64,000 bases of DNA from Linyphia triangularis (GCA_963978545.1 OZ021721.1:97885918-97949917); one strand, 5' to 3'. Positions 47,601 to 52,344 are shown, numbered from the stretch's first letter. A program made the numbers and translations. Notes: generated from the letters alone by a model not told the origin.

Positions 47601-47792
47601 CTGACTGAAGTTCCCATGTTGAGCATGACTAAATTTCACCCACTTAGGCTTTTCTGTAATTTTACAATCGGCATCAACGCTACTTGAAAAATGTACTGTA
47701 AGTTGTTTGGAAAAAGGAATTCGGAAAGCTTTTTTATAAAAGCCGTTGATTTCGTTTTTACCAAACGAACGGTAAATAACGGATACACCCAT
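1188..47792 (-). CDS. AidB-like acyl-CoA dehydrogenase, 11 coding exons, 3' end outside window
   Basis: Acyl-CoA dehydrogenases are FAD flavoproteins that oxidise acyl-CoA thioesters at the alpha-beta bond. This one belongs to the AidB-like branch, which includes E. coli AidB and nematode ACDH-11. The minus-strand exons are 47519-47792, 45275-45503, 45045-45159, 14747-14867, 11521-11657, 9414-9563, 7250-7344, 4995-5130, 3725-3829, 1880-1972 and 1188-1455. Splice phases agree at every junction and give about 574 residues. Seen motifs include AMTDGAA (about residue 195), [13 protein letters not shown] (about 235-247), [13 protein letters not shown] (about 380), [11 protein letters not shown] (about 465) and [16 protein letters not shown] (about 487-502), in the order expected for the family. 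An in-frame stop lies just upstream of the ATG. The last exon in the window ends at a phase-1 donor, so the C-terminus lies left of position 1. A mitochondrial presequence is possible but not clear. Substrate chain length cannot be told from sequence. Confidence 0.93.
1880..1972 (-). CDS. Acyl-CoA dehydrogenase exon 10
   Basis: Thirty-one codons: [20 protein letters not shown] then [16 protein letters not shown] is the conserved flavin-contact motif of the family. Phase 0 at both ends. Confidence 0.93.
2357..2554 (+). pseudogene. Possible DNA transposase C-terminal scrap
   Basis: The short frame contains [16 protein letters not shown]. This resembles the W-P-x-R-S-P-D-L-x-P-x-D/H-F block around the third catalytic acid of Tc1/mariner-like transposases. 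There is no start, no upstream catalytic region and no clear ends, so it is at most a remnant. Confidence 0.35.
2619..3255. mobile_element. Non-autonomous hAT-like element
   Basis: The ends are CAGTGGCGCCGGAAC on the left and, inverted, CAATGGAGCCGGAAC on the right. They are flanked by the 8-bp repeats CTGGAATT (2611-2618) and CTGGAACT (3256-3263). The CAGTGG terminus and 8-bp duplication fit hAT. No transposase was recognised in the 637 bp. Confidence 0.75.
3725..3829 (-). CDS. Acyl-CoA dehydrogenase exon 9
   Basis: Thirty-five codons containing [20 protein letters not shown], a helix of the C-terminal domain. Phase 0 at both ends. Confidence 0.9.
4126..4459. mobile_element. Palindromic miniature element, family 1 copy 1
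   Basis: Long terminal inverted repeats begin GGACAATTCTCTGG on the left and GGCAATTCTCTGC (inverted) on the right. They share GACATTTTGGCTC/GACATTTTAGCTC and a second inverted block TTACTTGGTGACAAAG at 4248 and its complement near 4337. TATAT flanks both sides. The same family recurs at 8042-8662. Confidence 0.75.
4995..5130 (-). CDS. Acyl-CoA dehydrogenase exon 8
   Basis: Encodes [19 protein letters not shown] and then [19 protein letters not shown]. This contains the family's R-x-x-FG flavin/dimer motif. Phase 2 in, phase 0 out. Confidence 0.92.
5751..6321. mobile_element. Non-autonomous hAT element
   Basis: The termini CAGGGACGTACTGG are inverted at both ends. They are flanked by perfect 8-bp direct repeats GCGTCGGG (5743-5750 and 6322-6329), diagnostic of hAT. 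The interior is mostly repeated TTAATAATTAAA and encodes nothing recognisable. Confidence 0.88.
6330..7249. other. Intron sequence, nothing recognised
   Basis: AT-rich intron between exons 7 and 8 of the dehydrogenase gene. Short overlapping frames near 6535-6814 show no family motif. A CCTTCCTTCC run occurs near 7158. Confidence 0.5.
7250..7344 (-). CDS. Acyl-CoA dehydrogenase exon 7
   Basis: Encodes [20 protein letters not shown] and SIGAVAAMR, the start of the C-terminal helical domain. Phase 0 in, phase 2 out, with a GTAAGA donor. Confidence 0.92.
8042..8662. mobile_element. Palindromic miniature element, family 1 copy 2
   Basis: The ends GGGAAACTCTCTGG and, inverted, GGGCAATTCTCTGC are flanked by ATAA (8038-8041 and 8663-8666). 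It shares GACGCACGGGACATTTTAGC and TTACTTGGTGACAAAG with the 4.1-kb copy. A central perfect inverted segment lies around 8240-8280. It carries its own insertion at 8349-8551. Confidence 0.78.
8349..8551. mobile_element. Nested TA-inserting palindromic MITE
   Basis: Ends CACTGTTAAAAA and TTTTTAACAGTG with TA on both sides. The two halves are near-perfect complements, for example TTGGTTCCCATTTAGCTGCC and its reverse. The TA target fits a Tc1/mariner-mobilised MITE. It sits inside the 8042-8662 element, so it is younger. Confidence 0.85.
9177..9215. repeat. Perfect 15-bp hairpin
   Basis: ATCAATACAAAACTG and its exact complement are separated by a 9-bp loop, within an intron. Confidence 0.7.
9414..9563 (-). 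CDS. Acyl-CoA dehydrogenase exon 6
   Basis: Fifty codons ending in [20 protein letters not shown], a strongly conserved segment of the family. An AT-rich tandem array begins immediately at its acceptor (9564 onward), so the splice acceptor itself lies in a repeat unit. Confidence 0.92.
9564..9749. repeat. 26-28 bp AT-rich tandem array
   Basis: About seven direct copies of a unit containing AAATATATAAATAATATTAT and ending in CCTTAA. The array starts at the exon 6 splice acceptor. Confidence 0.9.
9783..9916. repeat. ~28-bp tandem array
   Basis: About five copies of a unit built from TAATTGACAATAGATACC followed by a run of A. It abuts the degenerate LTR element that follows. Confidence 0.88.
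9925..11400 (-). mobile_element. Degenerate LTR retrotransposon, minus strand
   Basis: On the minus strand a 246-bp LTR-like block (TGTGGCATCC at 11400 to CATACAACA at 11155) is followed by a primer-site-like TTGGGGCTCGCCGTGC. Next comes a broken coding region with a CHNQRNNNN segment and an aspartic-protease-like [17 protein letters not shown] (about 10560-10490) with stops and frameshifts. Around 9945-9965 the text AATAAATCTGCTTTAC resembles AATAAATCTGCTGTTTAC inside the LTR, suggesting a partial 3' LTR. Reverse transcriptase and integrase are absent. Confidence 0.7.
11155..11400 (-). repeat. LTR of the degenerate element
   Basis: Begins TGTGGCATCC and ends ATACAACA with a primer-binding-like sequence immediately inside. 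A CACACACA/TATATA microsatellite abuts its outer end. Confidence 0.65.
11521..11657 (-). CDS. Acyl-CoA dehydrogenase exon 5
   Basis: Encodes [12 protein letters not shown] and [20 protein letters not shown], the beta-domain strand region that follows GGSDV. The acceptor is TTTTAAAG and the donor is AAAG|GTACCT. Phase 1 in, phase 0 out. Confidence 0.92.
12402..12572 (-). mobile_element. tRNA-derived SINE
   Basis: The minus strand carries a tRNA-like head with A-box-like TTAGCGCTCTGG and B-box-like GGGTTCCAATCC, then a tail with TGTAGGTCCCGGGC. It is flanked by CCTTTCAATACTG (12389-12401) and CCTTTCAATATTG (12573-12585). The tail matches the SINE at 35459-35643. Confidence 0.82.
13283..13828 (+). 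mobile_element. Internally deleted Tc1-like transposon
   Basis: The termini CACTATCTACCAATAAGTA are inverted at both ends, with TA flanks at 13281 and 13829. At 546 bp it is far shorter than an intact element of about 1.6 kb and retains only the 3' part of the transposase. Confidence 0.9.
13535..13765 (+). pseudogene. Tc1 transposase C-terminal remnant
   Basis: Translates to [18 protein letters not shown], a stop, then DRRIKGC and later [13 protein letters not shown]. The PD-x-NP-x-EHLWDE block carries the third catalytic acid. The first two catalytic aspartates are missing and a stop interrupts the frame. Confidence 0.9.
14007..14185 (+). mobile_element. tRNA-derived SINE, second family
   Basis: The tRNA-like head has GGTATAGTGGTTAGCGTGCT and the B box GGGTTCGAGTCCC, followed by a non-tRNA body. 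Perfect 12-bp direct repeats CCTAATATTTTA flank it (13995-14006 and 14186-14197). Without a proper acceptor stem it is a SINE, not a tRNA gene. Confidence 0.87.
14747..14867 (-). CDS. Acyl-CoA dehydrogenase exon 4
   Basis: Encodes [14 protein letters not shown] and [20 protein letters not shown], the most diagnostic motif of the AidB-like branch, lying in the beta-domain that lines the flavin. Phase 0 in, phase 1 out. Confidence 0.94.
14975..15254 (+). pseudogene. LINE reverse transcriptase fragment
   Basis: Encodes a thumb-like segment with [18 protein letters not shown] and [16 protein letters not shown], typical of CR1-like non-LTR reverse transcriptases. Upstream, FNINKCQV is in frame after a stop. 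It is cut at 15254 by the Tc1-like element. Confidence 0.8.
15256..15465. mobile_element. Left end of a Tc1/Tc3-like transposon split by gypsy
   Basis: Begins CACTGCGTGAAAAAAGTAGA right after a TA that was part of the LINE frame. The same terminal sequence recurs as CTCTGTGAAAAAAGTAGA near 15443, giving a doubled end as in Tc3. The gypsy element enters directly after GGACA. The rest of the transposon continues at 43276. Confidence 0.7.
15466..15770 (+). repeat. 5' LTR of the gypsy element
   Basis: 305 bp, beginning TGTGGCGCCTACCAC and ending CTTCACTACA. It contains a TGACGTCA site near 15502 and an AAATAAATAG signal-like stretch near 15690. Confidence 0.95.
15771..15790 (+). promoter_or_regulatory. 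Primer binding site region
   Basis: ATGGTGACAGGACAC follows the 5' LTR directly, where the minus-strand tRNA primer should anneal. The matching tRNA cannot be named with certainty. Confidence 0.55.
15947..16723 (+). CDS. gag: Gypsy Gag
   Basis: Structural polyprotein of 258 residues that would form the particle shell. It opens with the capsid-like [20 protein letters not shown], continues through a helical capsid region with [15 protein letters not shown] (about residue 140), and ends in an arginine/serine-rich tail before [14 protein letters not shown] (about 235-250). That cysteine/histidine block is the partial nucleocapsid motif seen in this gypsy group. The frame is fully open and overlaps pol by about 75 bp in the -1 register, which implies programmed frameshifting. 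Confidence 0.92.
   Translation: MTNEEAIGSARGADFPPSIARVAVKSPPFWRANPEIWFRQMESQFVLAGVMTETTKFHHVVSALQPEELAIVGDLLLNPPAENPYTAIRNRLCIQYADTEEERLRDLISGMQLGDKKPSRLLLEMKSKAGRRVSDELLKSLFLQRLPAHVQQILAISNDELEKLAEMADGILSVAGSAAIQEVKTEDNTLRQMLAEISTRLSRLETRPSTPSRDSSRRGSRRRSSSRPPADPEHCWYHQRFGRRATKCTAPCTFVQEN
16648..18555 (+). pseudogene. pol: Gypsy Pol N-terminal part: protease, reverse transcriptase, RNase H
   Basis: Pol processes Gag and copies the RNA genome. Seen in order: aspartic protease [13 protein letters not shown] (about residue 53); reverse transcriptase with [46 protein letters not shown] and the active site [10 protein letters not shown]; then RNase H with [15 protein letters not shown] and [13 protein letters not shown] at 18217-18219 breaks the frame inside RNase H, where the family has a coding triplet before [10 protein letters not shown]; reading then continues in the same frame. 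Native coding ends at about 18538, where the 23-kb element enters after [11 protein letters not shown]. The last few codons to 18555 belong to that element. Confidence 0.93.
18539..18551 (+). repeat. Left terminal inverted repeat of the giant element
   Basis: CCCTAATAACCAT; matches the right end at 12 of 13 positions. Beyond base 13 the two sides share composition but not sequence. Confidence 0.82.
18740..20970 (+). repeat. Left satellite arm, ~25 copies of a 91-bp unit
   Basis: Each unit contains GTGATTTTGGCGACATC, TGTGATTTATGCGA and CGCAACGAAAGCTTTGTC, with a GCGATATCGC palindrome in most copies. Spacing measured between successive copies is 91 bp. Most units here carry the variant CGCTTTGTGACCTAAATG. 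A minority, mainly toward both ends of the array, carry ACATTGTGATCTGTATG. Confidence 0.96.
21098..21201. repeat. 104-bp near-perfect palindrome
   Basis: CAAATATTTTCTAATACTAT is exactly inverted at the other end. The centre is AAGGCCAGTCATTA and its complement around a 3-bp loop. It lies just inside the left arm and may be a tiny miniature element. Confidence 0.8.
21699..21832 (-). CDS. Candidate terminal exon of an unknown small gene
   Basis: On the minus strand a strong acceptor (TTTTTTATTTTCTAG) is followed by about 43 codons with [20 protein letters not shown] and [16 protein letters not shown], then TAA at 21701-21699. AATAAAATAAAC follows about 26 bp later. Acceptor, stop and polyadenylation signal in order suggest a genuine last exon. 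I do not recognise the protein. It lies in the interior of the giant element, about 0.7 kb from the left arm. With the acceptor at 21832 the previous exon must supply one base. With an alternative acceptor after 21825 it would join the 27310-27414 exon in phase 0. Confidence 0.45.
21840..23508. other. Interior of the giant element, no gene recognised
   Basis: AT-rich, with poly-A near 22397-22416. Frames at 22061-22255 and 23081-23335 are low-complexity and match nothing I know. If the small gene is real, this is intron. Confidence 0.4.
23515..25376. mobile_element. DNA element with GGGACC subterminal repeats, carrying a LINE
   Basis: The ends CAGGGTGTTTAGCA and, inverted, CAGGGCGTTTAGCA are flanked by AACTTT on both sides. 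Just inside each end are several copies of an AAAAAGGGACTAAGGGACC-like unit, running in the same direction at both ends. The CAGGG terminus suggests hAT, but the direct repeat I can see is 6 bp, not 8. A LINE fragment fills the centre. Confidence 0.7.
23940..25066 (+). pseudogene. 5'-truncated LINE with RNase H domain
   Basis: Encodes [16 protein letters not shown], then (after frame breaks) [14 protein letters not shown] and [15 protein letters not shown], the catalytic blocks of a LINE RNase H. A C-terminal [18 protein letters not shown] zinc-knuckle-like motif follows. The 3' end near 25066 has the CTTGCGCCA-type tail common to I/Jockey-like LINEs. Several frameshifts are present. Confidence 0.85.
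25494..25570. repeat. TATACA/CATATA microsatellite
   Basis: Alternating TATATACA-type repeats on both sides of 25530. Frames read across it are low-complexity. Confidence 0.85.
26262..26890. repeat. Large inverted repeat made of short dyad units
   Basis: The segment around 26270-26395 is the reverse complement of 26455-26575, sharing TTACCACATGATAGTGTTCA and CACATGAGTGTTCAAT. To the right the units GTTGAAACAACATTG and ACATTCAACATTGAAACCAC recur six or more times to 26890, in varying form. It is probably a MITE or foldback element of its own. Confidence 0.75.
27116..27159. repeat. Perfect 19-bp hairpin
   Basis: GAATTTATAGAATAGAGAC and its exact complement flank the 6-bp loop CAGGTA. Confidence 0.8.
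27310..27414 (-). CDS. Candidate first coding exon of the same unknown gene
   Basis: The minus strand has GTTCATGG around an ATG, then 35 codons including [20 protein letters not shown], ending at a strong donor CAG|GTAAAT in phase 0. Joined to 21824-21699 through the alternative acceptor it gives a hydrophilic protein of about 76 residues. That acceptor lies eight bases past the best polypyrimidine-AG. The sequence just upstream (27415-27480) reads like a LINE tail in another frame, so this exon may be spurious. Confidence 0.3.
27500..29080. other. Possible degenerate transposon remnant, unassigned
   Basis: Fragments such as [13 protein letters not shown] and [14 protein letters not shown] (27755-27965, plus strand, with stops) recall the conserved block of hAT/ZMYM-like proteins. 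The match is weak. Frames at 28221-28577 (minus) and 28405-28590 (plus) match nothing known. Confidence 0.25.
29360..29735 (+). pseudogene. Tc1 transposase remnant
   Basis: Translation in pieces gives [31 protein letters not shown] and [18 protein letters not shown], the block around the second catalytic acid of Tc1 transposases. Stops and frameshifts are present. The C-terminal part is displaced by later sequence. Confidence 0.88.
29976..30228. mobile_element. Nested 253-bp MITE
   Basis: The ends GGGTAAATTCCTAGTT and (inverted) GGGTCTATTCCTAGTT are flanked by ATAACT on both sides (29970-29975 and 30229-30234). Further in, GTTGGCGACA-like text is inverted as TTGGCGATAT. It sits inside the Tc1-like element. 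Confidence 0.8.
30640..32150. other. Interior of the giant element, nothing recognised
   Basis: AT-rich. A TTAGATTATCAAG-type short repeat occurs near 31455-31530. The frame at 30742-30957 shows no domain. Confidence 0.4.
32153..32882 (+). repeat. Dispersed ~700-bp repeat family, copy B
   Basis: Starts ATACATAGGGTAATGAAAGT and ends with a second TAGGGTAATTGAAAGTT and CACGCCTA. It shares the central CATAACTCCCGAACAA block with copies A and C and holds a 29-base T run at about 32201-32229. Confidence 0.8.
33323..33559 (-). other. Unassigned open frame, minus strand
   Basis: A 78-codon frame with [20 protein letters not shown] and [18 protein letters not shown]. It has more varied composition than its AT-rich surroundings, so it may be a remnant coding sequence. 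No family was recognised. Confidence 0.25.
33636..33697. repeat. (TA)n microsatellite
   Basis: About 30 uninterrupted TA dinucleotides. Confidence 0.97.
34556..34830. promoter_or_regulatory. GC-richer island with a TGACGTCA site
   Basis: About 270 bp of near-balanced composition in very AT-rich surroundings, with several CpGs and a perfect TGACGTCA (CRE-type) palindrome near 34748. It could be a promoter or first untranslated exon reading leftward toward the candidate gene at 27.4 and 21.8 kb, or a fragment of another repeat. No initiation signal was proven. Confidence 0.25.
34919..34995. repeat. (TA)n microsatellite
   Basis: About 38 TA dinucleotides. A T run follows at 35128-35157. Confidence 0.97.
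35459..35643 (+). mobile_element. tRNA-derived SINE
   Basis: The tRNA-like head has GGCTGTGTGGTTAGTTCTCT and a degenerate B box GGATCCGAATCCC. The tail contains GTAGGTCCCG and AAATAGGTCATTGAGCGTA, shared with the minus-strand SINE at 12402-12572. CAGATTGGT flanks both sides (35450 and 35644). Confidence 0.85.
36414..36640 (-). repeat. Moderate-GC repeat-like block
   Basis: The minus-strand frame holds [20 protein letters not shown] and [19 protein letters not shown]. It has the look of a widespread arthropod interspersed repeat rather than a gene, and no domain was recognised. The repeat assignment is inference. Confidence 0.3.
36660..38290. other. Interior of the giant element, nothing recognised
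   Basis: AT-rich sequence without open frames of note, inverted ends or tandem structure that I could see. Confidence 0.4.
38330..38560 (-). repeat. Moderate-GC repeat-like block 2
   Basis: Contrasts with AT-rich neighbours. On the minus strand it includes [20 protein letters not shown]. It is followed by a (TA)n tract at 38598-38642. It may be part of the Helitron-like unit ending at 39529. Confidence 0.3.
38655..39160. repeat. ~150-bp tandem repeat, about four copies
   Basis: Each copy runs through AATTAACAAATATT, a GATTTCTAATAGG-like stretch, CTCTGAAATTTTC and GGCCTTCTAATTGG. Copies are diverged by indels and substitutions. Confidence 0.8.
39240..39529 (+). mobile_element. Helitron-like 3' end
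   Basis: The unit ends TTCGCAGCGAA (a 5-bp-arm hairpin), GCACGGGTACTATTCAG, then CTAGT followed by T. A short hairpin shortly upstream of CTAG at an A/T insertion site is the Helitron 3' signature. The 5' end (TC after A) was not found, and no Rep/helicase coding is visible. It is probably non-autonomous. Confidence 0.5.
40150..41250 (-). repeat. Right satellite arm, ~13 copies of the same unit, inverted
   Basis: The reverse complement of the left-arm unit: GATGTCGCCAAAATCACTAA, CACAATGTGATATCGCAG and TTCGTTGCGAAAATCGCAT recur every 91 bp, with one shorter unit near 40802. All units carry the ACATTGTGATCTGTATG variant (seen here as CATACAGATCACAATGT). Confidence 0.96.
41597..41609 (-). repeat. 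Right terminal inverted repeat of the giant element
   Basis: ATGGTTAGTAGGG, the complement of CCCTACTAACCAT. It is followed by CA and then by pol sequence that continues in frame to the integrase. Confidence 0.82.
41612..42942 (+). pseudogene. pol: Gypsy Pol C-terminal part: integrase, split from RT
   Basis: Integrase inserts the cDNA into the host genome. Zinc-binding HHCC domain: [10 protein letters not shown] with CLQCQQSK. Catalytic core: [17 protein letters not shown] (first D), [11 protein letters not shown] (second D) and [14 protein letters not shown] (E). The C-terminal GPY-like module is [19 protein letters not shown]. The open frame from the internal ATG at 41638 is 434 codons and undamaged. 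It is separated from reverse transcriptase by the 23-kb insertion, so it cannot be made as part of Pol. Confidence 0.94.
42953..42970 (+). promoter_or_regulatory. Polypurine tract region
   Basis: A G-rich run (GGTGGGGGGCT) stands directly before the 3' LTR, where plus-strand priming should start. Confidence 0.65.
42971..43275 (+). repeat. 3' LTR of the gypsy element
   Basis: 305 bp; no difference from the 5' LTR was seen when read side by side. It is followed by GACA. Confidence 0.95.
43308..44040 (-). pseudogene. Tc1/Tc3-like transposase, N-terminus lost
   Basis: The 155-codon open C-terminal part has [20 protein letters not shown] (second catalytic D region) and [20 protein letters not shown] (third acid). 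Upstream to 44040, broken by stops, are [14 protein letters not shown] (DNA-binding part) and [15 protein letters not shown] (first D). A repeat copy at 44050 removes the rest. It belongs to the transposon whose left end is at 15256. Confidence 0.9.
44050..44716 (+). repeat. Dispersed ~700-bp repeat family, copy C
   Basis: Begins ACATAGGGTAATGAAAGTAA and ends TAGAGTAATTGAAAGTTTTG. It matches copy A through CCATGTAAAAATTATTGCCA and AATGCAATGACCAATATTAT. It is inserted in the Tc3-like transposase. Confidence 0.8.
45045..45159 (-). CDS. Acyl-CoA dehydrogenase exon 3
   Basis: Encodes [20 protein letters not shown] followed by [12 protein letters not shown], the conserved end of the N-terminal domain. 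The acceptor is GTCTTTTAG and the donor is TCG|GTATGC in phase 0. The next exon is about 30 kb away at 14867. Confidence 0.92.
45275..45503 (-). CDS. Acyl-CoA dehydrogenase exon 2
   Basis: Encodes a segment with [16 protein letters not shown] and [13 protein letters not shown], typical of the N-terminal helical domain of AidB-like enzymes. The acceptor is TTTTATAG. The frame requires the donor AG|GTTGGT; a better-looking GTAAGC donor five bases downstream would be out of phase. Confidence 0.9.
45590..46105 (-). mobile_element. Two adjacent tRNA-derived SINE units
   Basis: The minus strand has two tRNA-like heads with B boxes CTGGTTCGACTCCCG (about 45695) and CTGGTTCGGTTCCCC (about 45995). 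Each is preceded by a related leader TTCGTGTACAAAAGAC / CTCGTGTACAAAAGAC. An intervening body of about 200 bp has moderate GC. They are immediately followed by a LINE tail, which may be part of the same composite. Confidence 0.65.
46064..46320 (-). pseudogene. LINE ORF2 C-terminal remnant
   Basis: Encodes [20 protein letters not shown], then [17 protein letters not shown]. The W-x-GHV-x-RM and RGRPRxRWxDxVxxDL blocks are the usual end of arthropod LINE ORF2 proteins. Confidence 0.8.
46321..47510. other. Intron sequence, nothing recognised
   Basis: AT-rich sequence between exons 1 and 2 of the dehydrogenase gene, with a pyrimidine run near 46678-46704 and a short GATT/TGAT microsatellite at about 47279-47300. 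Confidence 0.5.
47519..47792 (-). CDS. Acyl-CoA dehydrogenase exon 1
   Basis: Codes for residues 1-91 plus one base. The ATG at 47790-47792 is preceded in frame by a TGA. The N-terminus contains the stretch [19 protein letters not shown], which resembles the start of AidB-like proteins. Two overlapping GTAAGT donors lie four bases apart. The inner one (exon ending at 47519) gives the phase needed by exon 2. Confidence 0.88.
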
Positions 47793-49132
47793 TTCCCTTC
47801 AACCTCAAGTTCTGTTTTAACCAACATTAACGGGGAAGTGAAATAAATCAATTTCAAAGATTTGCCTTATCTTACGATAATGTTTATAAAAGAAACGGTT
47901 AAAAGATAAGTCGAATCGGTCATTACCACAATGTTTTGCACTTTGTTTTGTTCATTTTATCAAATATTTGGAAACCGTCTCGGTTTTTAAGTTCTTGCTT
48001 ACTCGGCTTACATCCTGTTTCGTAATAAATAATCGTTTCGTAATAATTTCGTTACAAAAAGTAAATATCTAAAACTTAGATTCAATTGAGCGTATGCAGC
48101 TAAAATAAATTTTTAAATAGCCATGCAAGACAAATGACGTCTAAACTATAATTTTTTGTAAAATTCTTCTTAAAAAAGGTAATTTAATTTGAATAGCAAT
48201 ATAGATTTAATAGCAGTTGCATCTCTTTTTCCTATGTGTTATCCCTTGATCTGGTAATAATTCTGGTAGGCACGTGGAAAGATTTCGATAGTAAAGGACG
48301 GATTTTTCCAACGAGGTTAGAACAGGAAATGTGAGTCCATCTTGCGCCATTAAAATACTTTGGCAACCCTACTCTCACTGAAACTATAAGCCCATACAAG
48401 CCTACTATTTAGTAAGCACGCCCAAAAAACTTATAACTATAAGAAAGCAAGCTTCGCTAAAACGTAAGTGGCACGATCTAGTGGATTTTCCAAGTTCAGT
48501 TCACAAATCCGTAGCCAAGTTGTACTGATTTCAAGATATATGCAGAACGTTATTGTTACCTTGGTGATGTTGCTTTTTTCACCTAACAATATCAAGAACA
48601 TCAGATCTATTTCGTCGAATTAGCGTGAGATATAAATTGTAGAGCAAAAAGGGAGAATTCTACATTGCAAAGTAACATATTATTTATTTCATTATGTATT
48701 AAAGTTGGTTCAAATTGTTCGCTAATGTGCACAATAAATTCCGGTAATGTCCTGAAGATTATAAAATTTTAGTTAGAGAATTTTAACTGAAAGAATTTTT
48801 TTGCAGTATAAGAAAACTTGATGGTTTGTGTTCTTAATCGTTTGTAAATATGCGCTCTTAAATTTGTTGCAGAGGAAAGTCACTAAAATAATTTGCCTTA
48901 AATATTTCATAGAAAATAGATTTCTTTTTCTTATAATGGAAAAGTAGAAAAAAATTAAGTTAAAAATTGTTTTACTGAATAAGAATGTGGATTCTAAAAA
49001 CTTATTATCTTAATCTTTTATAGGGTGCATTTGATTGGACAGACACGTTATTTTTTCGCCTCATTTCGCAGACTAGTTTTATGACAAATACAGGTTGGTT
49101 TCTTTTTTTCCCCTCTTCCCTCCTCCTCCCCC

Positions 49133-49175
<43 letters not shown>

Positions 49176-51140
49176 CTCTTTTCTTTTTTTTCTTTTTTTT
49201 TGCAGAAACTTTGCTTTTTTCTTCTTTTTTTTGACATCGCTTGAAAAAATGTTTATCACTTGTCAGTTATATAAATGAACCTAAATATGTGTTTATTACG
49301 TTTTTGAATTTTGACGGAAATCTGAATTAGCATTGCTGTTTTTTATTTGAGGAATTATAGCTAAGTGATTATTGTTAACTGTTGGTTAATAATTTCATCT
49401 AAGTTAGTACATGCTAAATGGTATTGGTTTTTGGTTGCATGTCATTTAATTTCGCACTCTCAATAACTAAATATCTTTTGGTTCCCAGTCGAAATGTATA
49501 CAGCTTCGAACTTCGAAGAATGCATGGAAACGTCATCGGAAACATTTTCTTCTACAATGTTTTTCAGTAATTTTGTACGATTAATAAGATTAATTCTTGA
49601 TGTTCACATTTCTTAAGAAAACTTACTAAAAGTTCACCCTTACTGGATATTCTGTATAAAATCCAATTCAAATATTAGGATTCATACTTCATTACAGGAT
49701 GGAACCTGTGTAATAGAGGTTCAATTTAATATCAATATTCAATTATCTATATCTATATATTAACATAAACTTGATTGAATGAGTAAATTTGTCAAATGAA
49801 AGTTTAACGAGTTTGGCAGATTTGTACTTTTAATGAATAAAAGGTTTCTGAGAAACCATAAAATTTAAATGAAACCCAAAAGAGCGATAATCTTGCCAAT
49901 GTGAAACCCTGCAATGACGTCATGTGGACTCAACTATTTTACATTATGTCTATGGAAGCTTGCCATCTTTAACCCGAAGGGTTATTTTAATATCTTTGGC
50001 ACTGGAGTAAAAAGTAGGTAGGTTTTGAAATTATGTTAAATCTTTAATAAAAATTTTTAAATGACAGTTGTGTGGTTGTAGGCCCAAAATTTGGTTCAAA
50101 ATTTTAGTCATTAAATAGTACGCATATAACTCTCACTGCTAAGAATTAAACAATTTTTAGCTTAGTTTTTTTTATGTGAAAATGCTATTTTTACACAATC
50201 TTATCATGGTATCAAGTGGTTCAATATAAGAATGATGGCTTAATGTCCAGCAAAAATAGACAGTAAGATAACAGAAATCTTATAAATACTCCAATACGTA
50301 AATTTGATTTCTTTTAATATTACTATAGTTGTAATATGTGCGTTGTATTTGGATTTCTAATCGACTGTGATAAAATGTATCCTACGAATTGTGTATTATA
50401 TACTTATTCAATTATATTCTAATTCAAATTTTGCTTGAACTTTTATTAAAGCTGTTAATTGTTCAGACATTTTCAAATATCTGCAGTATATCGGACACGT
50501 TTTGAAAATTGTATGTATAAAAGTAACATAAAATCTTCTTAAATTAAAATTTTTTTATAAATGGATGTAATTTTTTCTTTACCTTTACAGAATATATAAT
50601 GTAATGCAATGGAAATATTTTGGATTTAGGTCACCAGTGTCTTGCATAATTATATTAAAAATGGATGTAACAAAACTTCAATAGTGTTATTAATACTGTT
50701 ATGTTAAATCAATAAGGTAATACGTTTTAAGTAAATTATTTTCTTAATTTAACTTTTTTACAGGACATATTGTAGAATTGCCTCACGTGCGTGCTTTTCT
50801 GCTTCTGGATTATACGGATTTTTAAAAAGAAATTATACTTTGGCTTTTTTAAATGAAGTGAAATGTGTTATGGAATCTGTCAAAATAAAAAAGTTAAGTA
50901 AATTGCTTTATAGAATAATTGTTTCGTAAAATTGAGAGGGAAGACTTAGTAATAAAGCAGTTGAGGAGGATTGAAATTGAATAGGGGTGGGCAAGAAACT
51001 GGTTTGTAAAGTATGGTAATCTGCGACTGAGTTGTAATTAAACGCTAAATAATCATGTTTCCATCGCCTCACTCATTAAACAAAACACTCAACAACATTT
51101 AAGATATTCTGAAATACATATTGGTTTAGTTAATATTGTA
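47793..51140. other. Region upstream of the dehydrogenase gene, no gene recognised
   Basis: Promoter elements should lie in the first few hundred bases, but no TATA or initiator could be chosen with confidence. A C/T homopolymer block occupies 49124-49200. The rest is AT-rich without conserved frames. Confidence 0.4.
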
Positions 51141-51169
51141 GTTTTTATTCATTAACGTTACTTAATGAT

Positions 51170-51400
51170 AAAATGTTAAGGGTTTCGTTGTGAAATGAGC
51201 CTATTTCGTGTGGATTTTCCATCGATATAGATAAACAACTGGATAGACTGCTCAACGCTGGGAAAATGAAGCCATTGCCACCCCGGTTCGTAGATTGTTG
51301 GGTGGACGAAAAATACGGATTGCTGTGAATCATTTACGCCGATCGTCATTGTATAATCGCATCGGACTTGATATACCGCTAACAAAATGAAATTAATATA
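51170..51400 (-). other. Coding-like segment of unknown nature
   Basis: A higher-GC block; the minus-strand frame contains TIGVNDSQQSVFFVHPTIYE and PGWQWLHFPSVEQSIQLFIY. Composition suggests coding or a repeat remnant. No family, clear splice pair or start was identified. Confidence 0.25.
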
Positions 51401-52344
51401 CAATTTATGAGGTGAGTATTTCGACCAACAAATATAACTGACCCAAATAATTCGAAGTGTTAGATTTTTACGCGCGGAACAAAGATTAGAAGTTAGTTAA
51501 TATCAATTTCTCTAGATATAGTTTAATCTTGATTTGCATTGTGTGTGTGATTAGAACTTAAATAATTCAATTTTAAATAATTATTTTGGATTATTCATTT
51601 ATGCTTTTAGATCTATATTTTAATTGAACAAAAATTGTTGAAAAGGATCAATTTACTAGATTTTATTTGCATTATAAAATTGTTACCATTGAAAAAAGTT
51701 GTTAATATAAATGGAAAGATTAACAAAATTTGTACTGCTTACTTTACAATATTAAGCTTGTACTACTTACTTTATAAAAAATAATATGCATATAAATTTG
51801 TTTAAAATTCTATGTGTTAAATAAATAAACATCAAAAACGTGCGATAAAAAGTAATTTTTTTTTCCCCCAACCTCTTTTTTTTTTTAAGTTAGCGCAAAA
51901 TCAGTTATGTTGTTGAAATAGAAATAATTACATGTATAAGAGACTAATGCATAAATAAAATATTAAATACTAATCAGTACACATTTAAAAGGAGTAATTC
52001 AAAACAAAATTAAAGTTATTTAACTTATAATGTCAATTTAAAGATTACACTCGTTTTAAATCCTTTAAAACTTCGATTTTATTTGAGTGTGTGTATCGGG
52101 TAAATATGCTGATGGCCACTACATTGGGATATATGCCTCCTATACTCCAATGAACTACCATTCAGACGCCTATTTAAACACGTTGATAGTACTGCAACAG
52201 GACCAACCTCTTTCAGTGAGATCAAAAATTGAAGAACTGTGAAAAATTTCCATCGATTGATTTTTTATGTGTTGCATGTTCAATTCCTCAAACTGAAATG
52301 AAAGTACTGACACAGATCAGTTACATATTCTTGATATTTTTGCA

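Noticed and set aside
49005..49278. Open frames of poly-lysine and poly-phenylalanine
   Set aside because: Products of a C/T homopolymer run read in either direction.
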